DNA from: Clostridiales bacterium
Lineage (GTDB): Bacteria > Bacillota > Clostridia > Lachnospirales > Lachnospiraceae
Assembly (NCBI GenBank): GCA_021199255.1
Contig: JAJQIK010000086.1
Span: forward strand, 1 to 57,923
DNA: 57,923 nucleotides
Direction: 5' to 3'
Under the pieces are notes generated by a model. That model was not told the DNA's origin, searched no databases, and saw nothing but the letters and a program-made list of their open reading frames with translations. This document shows positions 57,897 through 57,923 of the stretch, piece after piece. The position numbers and the translations under genes were made by a program. Numbering within the stretch: the first letter of the stretch is position 1; every line of letters starts with the position of its first letter.

Positions 57897-57923
57897 GGTG
57901 GCATCCTGCCCACCGTCTTTTTT
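57897..57923 (+). terminator. possible intrinsic terminator at the window edge
   Basis: GGTGG (57897-57901) pairs with CCACC (57910-57914) around an 8-nt loop and is followed on the plus strand by GTCTTTTTT to the end of the window. No plus-strand gene in front of it was recognised. Confidence 0.3.

Noticed and set aside
1-57923. tRNA or rRNA genes
   Set aside because: No cloverleaf-type sequence with a TTCGAATCC-like arm or rRNA core was recognised by eye; a tRNAscan run would settle it.

Overview
The window looks like chromosome of a spore-forming anaerobic Clostridia, most likely a Lachnospiraceae. The reasons are the spoIIAA-spoIIAB-sigF operon and five spoVA genes, an anaerobic (cobalt-early) cobalamin pathway, a T-box leader before valS, strong AGGAGG-type ribosome binding sites and near-consensus sigma-A promoters. 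No rRNA, tRNA, CRISPR array or intact transposase was recognised.

Left end (1 to about 10.9 kb, minus strand, visibly AT-richer than the rest): a defence island. A sigma-A promoter at 9739-9767 leads into the wreck of an ABC three-component (ABC-3C) conflict system. Its effector carries an in-frame TAG. Its middle component survives as 32 codons, fused by a deletion to the coiled-coil half of its ATPase. The ATPase has an in-frame TGA at the second cysteine position of a CxxC zinc-hook-like motif. The same strand continues into a compact, apparently intact restriction-modification set: a small XRE regulator, two tandem cytosine-C5 methyltransferases, a large nuclease-methyltransferase fusion of type IIG/ISP appearance, a Vsr endonuclease and an Mrr-family endonuclease. 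An aegerolysin-family gene with its own promoter and terminator, and an ABC-exporter fragment, lie at the inner edge.

From 11 to 18.3 kb there is an ECF sigma/putative anti-sigma/membrane protein operon, spoVAE, aroK, a RidA protein, a large hybrid sensor kinase and spoVAD.

From 18.4 to 40.3 kb runs a long minus-strand gene train for cobalamin. It includes cbiD, cbiF, cbiG, a cbiH-cbiJ fusion, a cbiE-cbiT-cbiA triple fusion, cobT, cobU, cobS, a CobU-like/CobC fusion, cbiB, cobQ and cbiC. Interleaved are genes without an obvious B12 role: a DUF512 radical-SAM-like protein, a TetM/EF-G-like GTPase fused to a YacP/Rae1-type NYN nuclease, a flavin reductase-rubredoxin fusion, a SUV3-like RNA helicase and a phosphopantetheinyl transferase. 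Cobaltochelatase, precorrin-2 C20-methyltransferase, corrinoid adenosyltransferase and cobalt transport genes are absent here. No canonical cobalamin riboswitch was recognised before cbiD.

From 40.5 to 51 kb: a Cache-type chemoreceptor, spoVAC-spoVAB-spoVAA, two small proteins, sigF-spoIIAB-spoIIAA, a zinc-ribbon/TPR membrane protein, a 49-aa protein, folC and a FapA/DUF342 protein. From 51 to 56.2 kb: valS with its T-box, and a catabolic-type acetolactate synthase whose promoter is followed at once by an intrinsic terminator. The plus-strand end carries a Fur/PerR-family regulator with a palindrome over its own promoter, a QueD/PTPS-like protein with an added zinc ribbon, a strong terminator, a palindrome and the debris of an AlbA-type ATP-binding protein.

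The items most worth follow-up are the ribosome-protection GTPase/A-site nuclease fusion, the aegerolysin, the restriction set whose large enzyme has NPPC in methyltransferase motif IV beside two C5 methyltransferases, and the layered decay of the ABC-3C locus.
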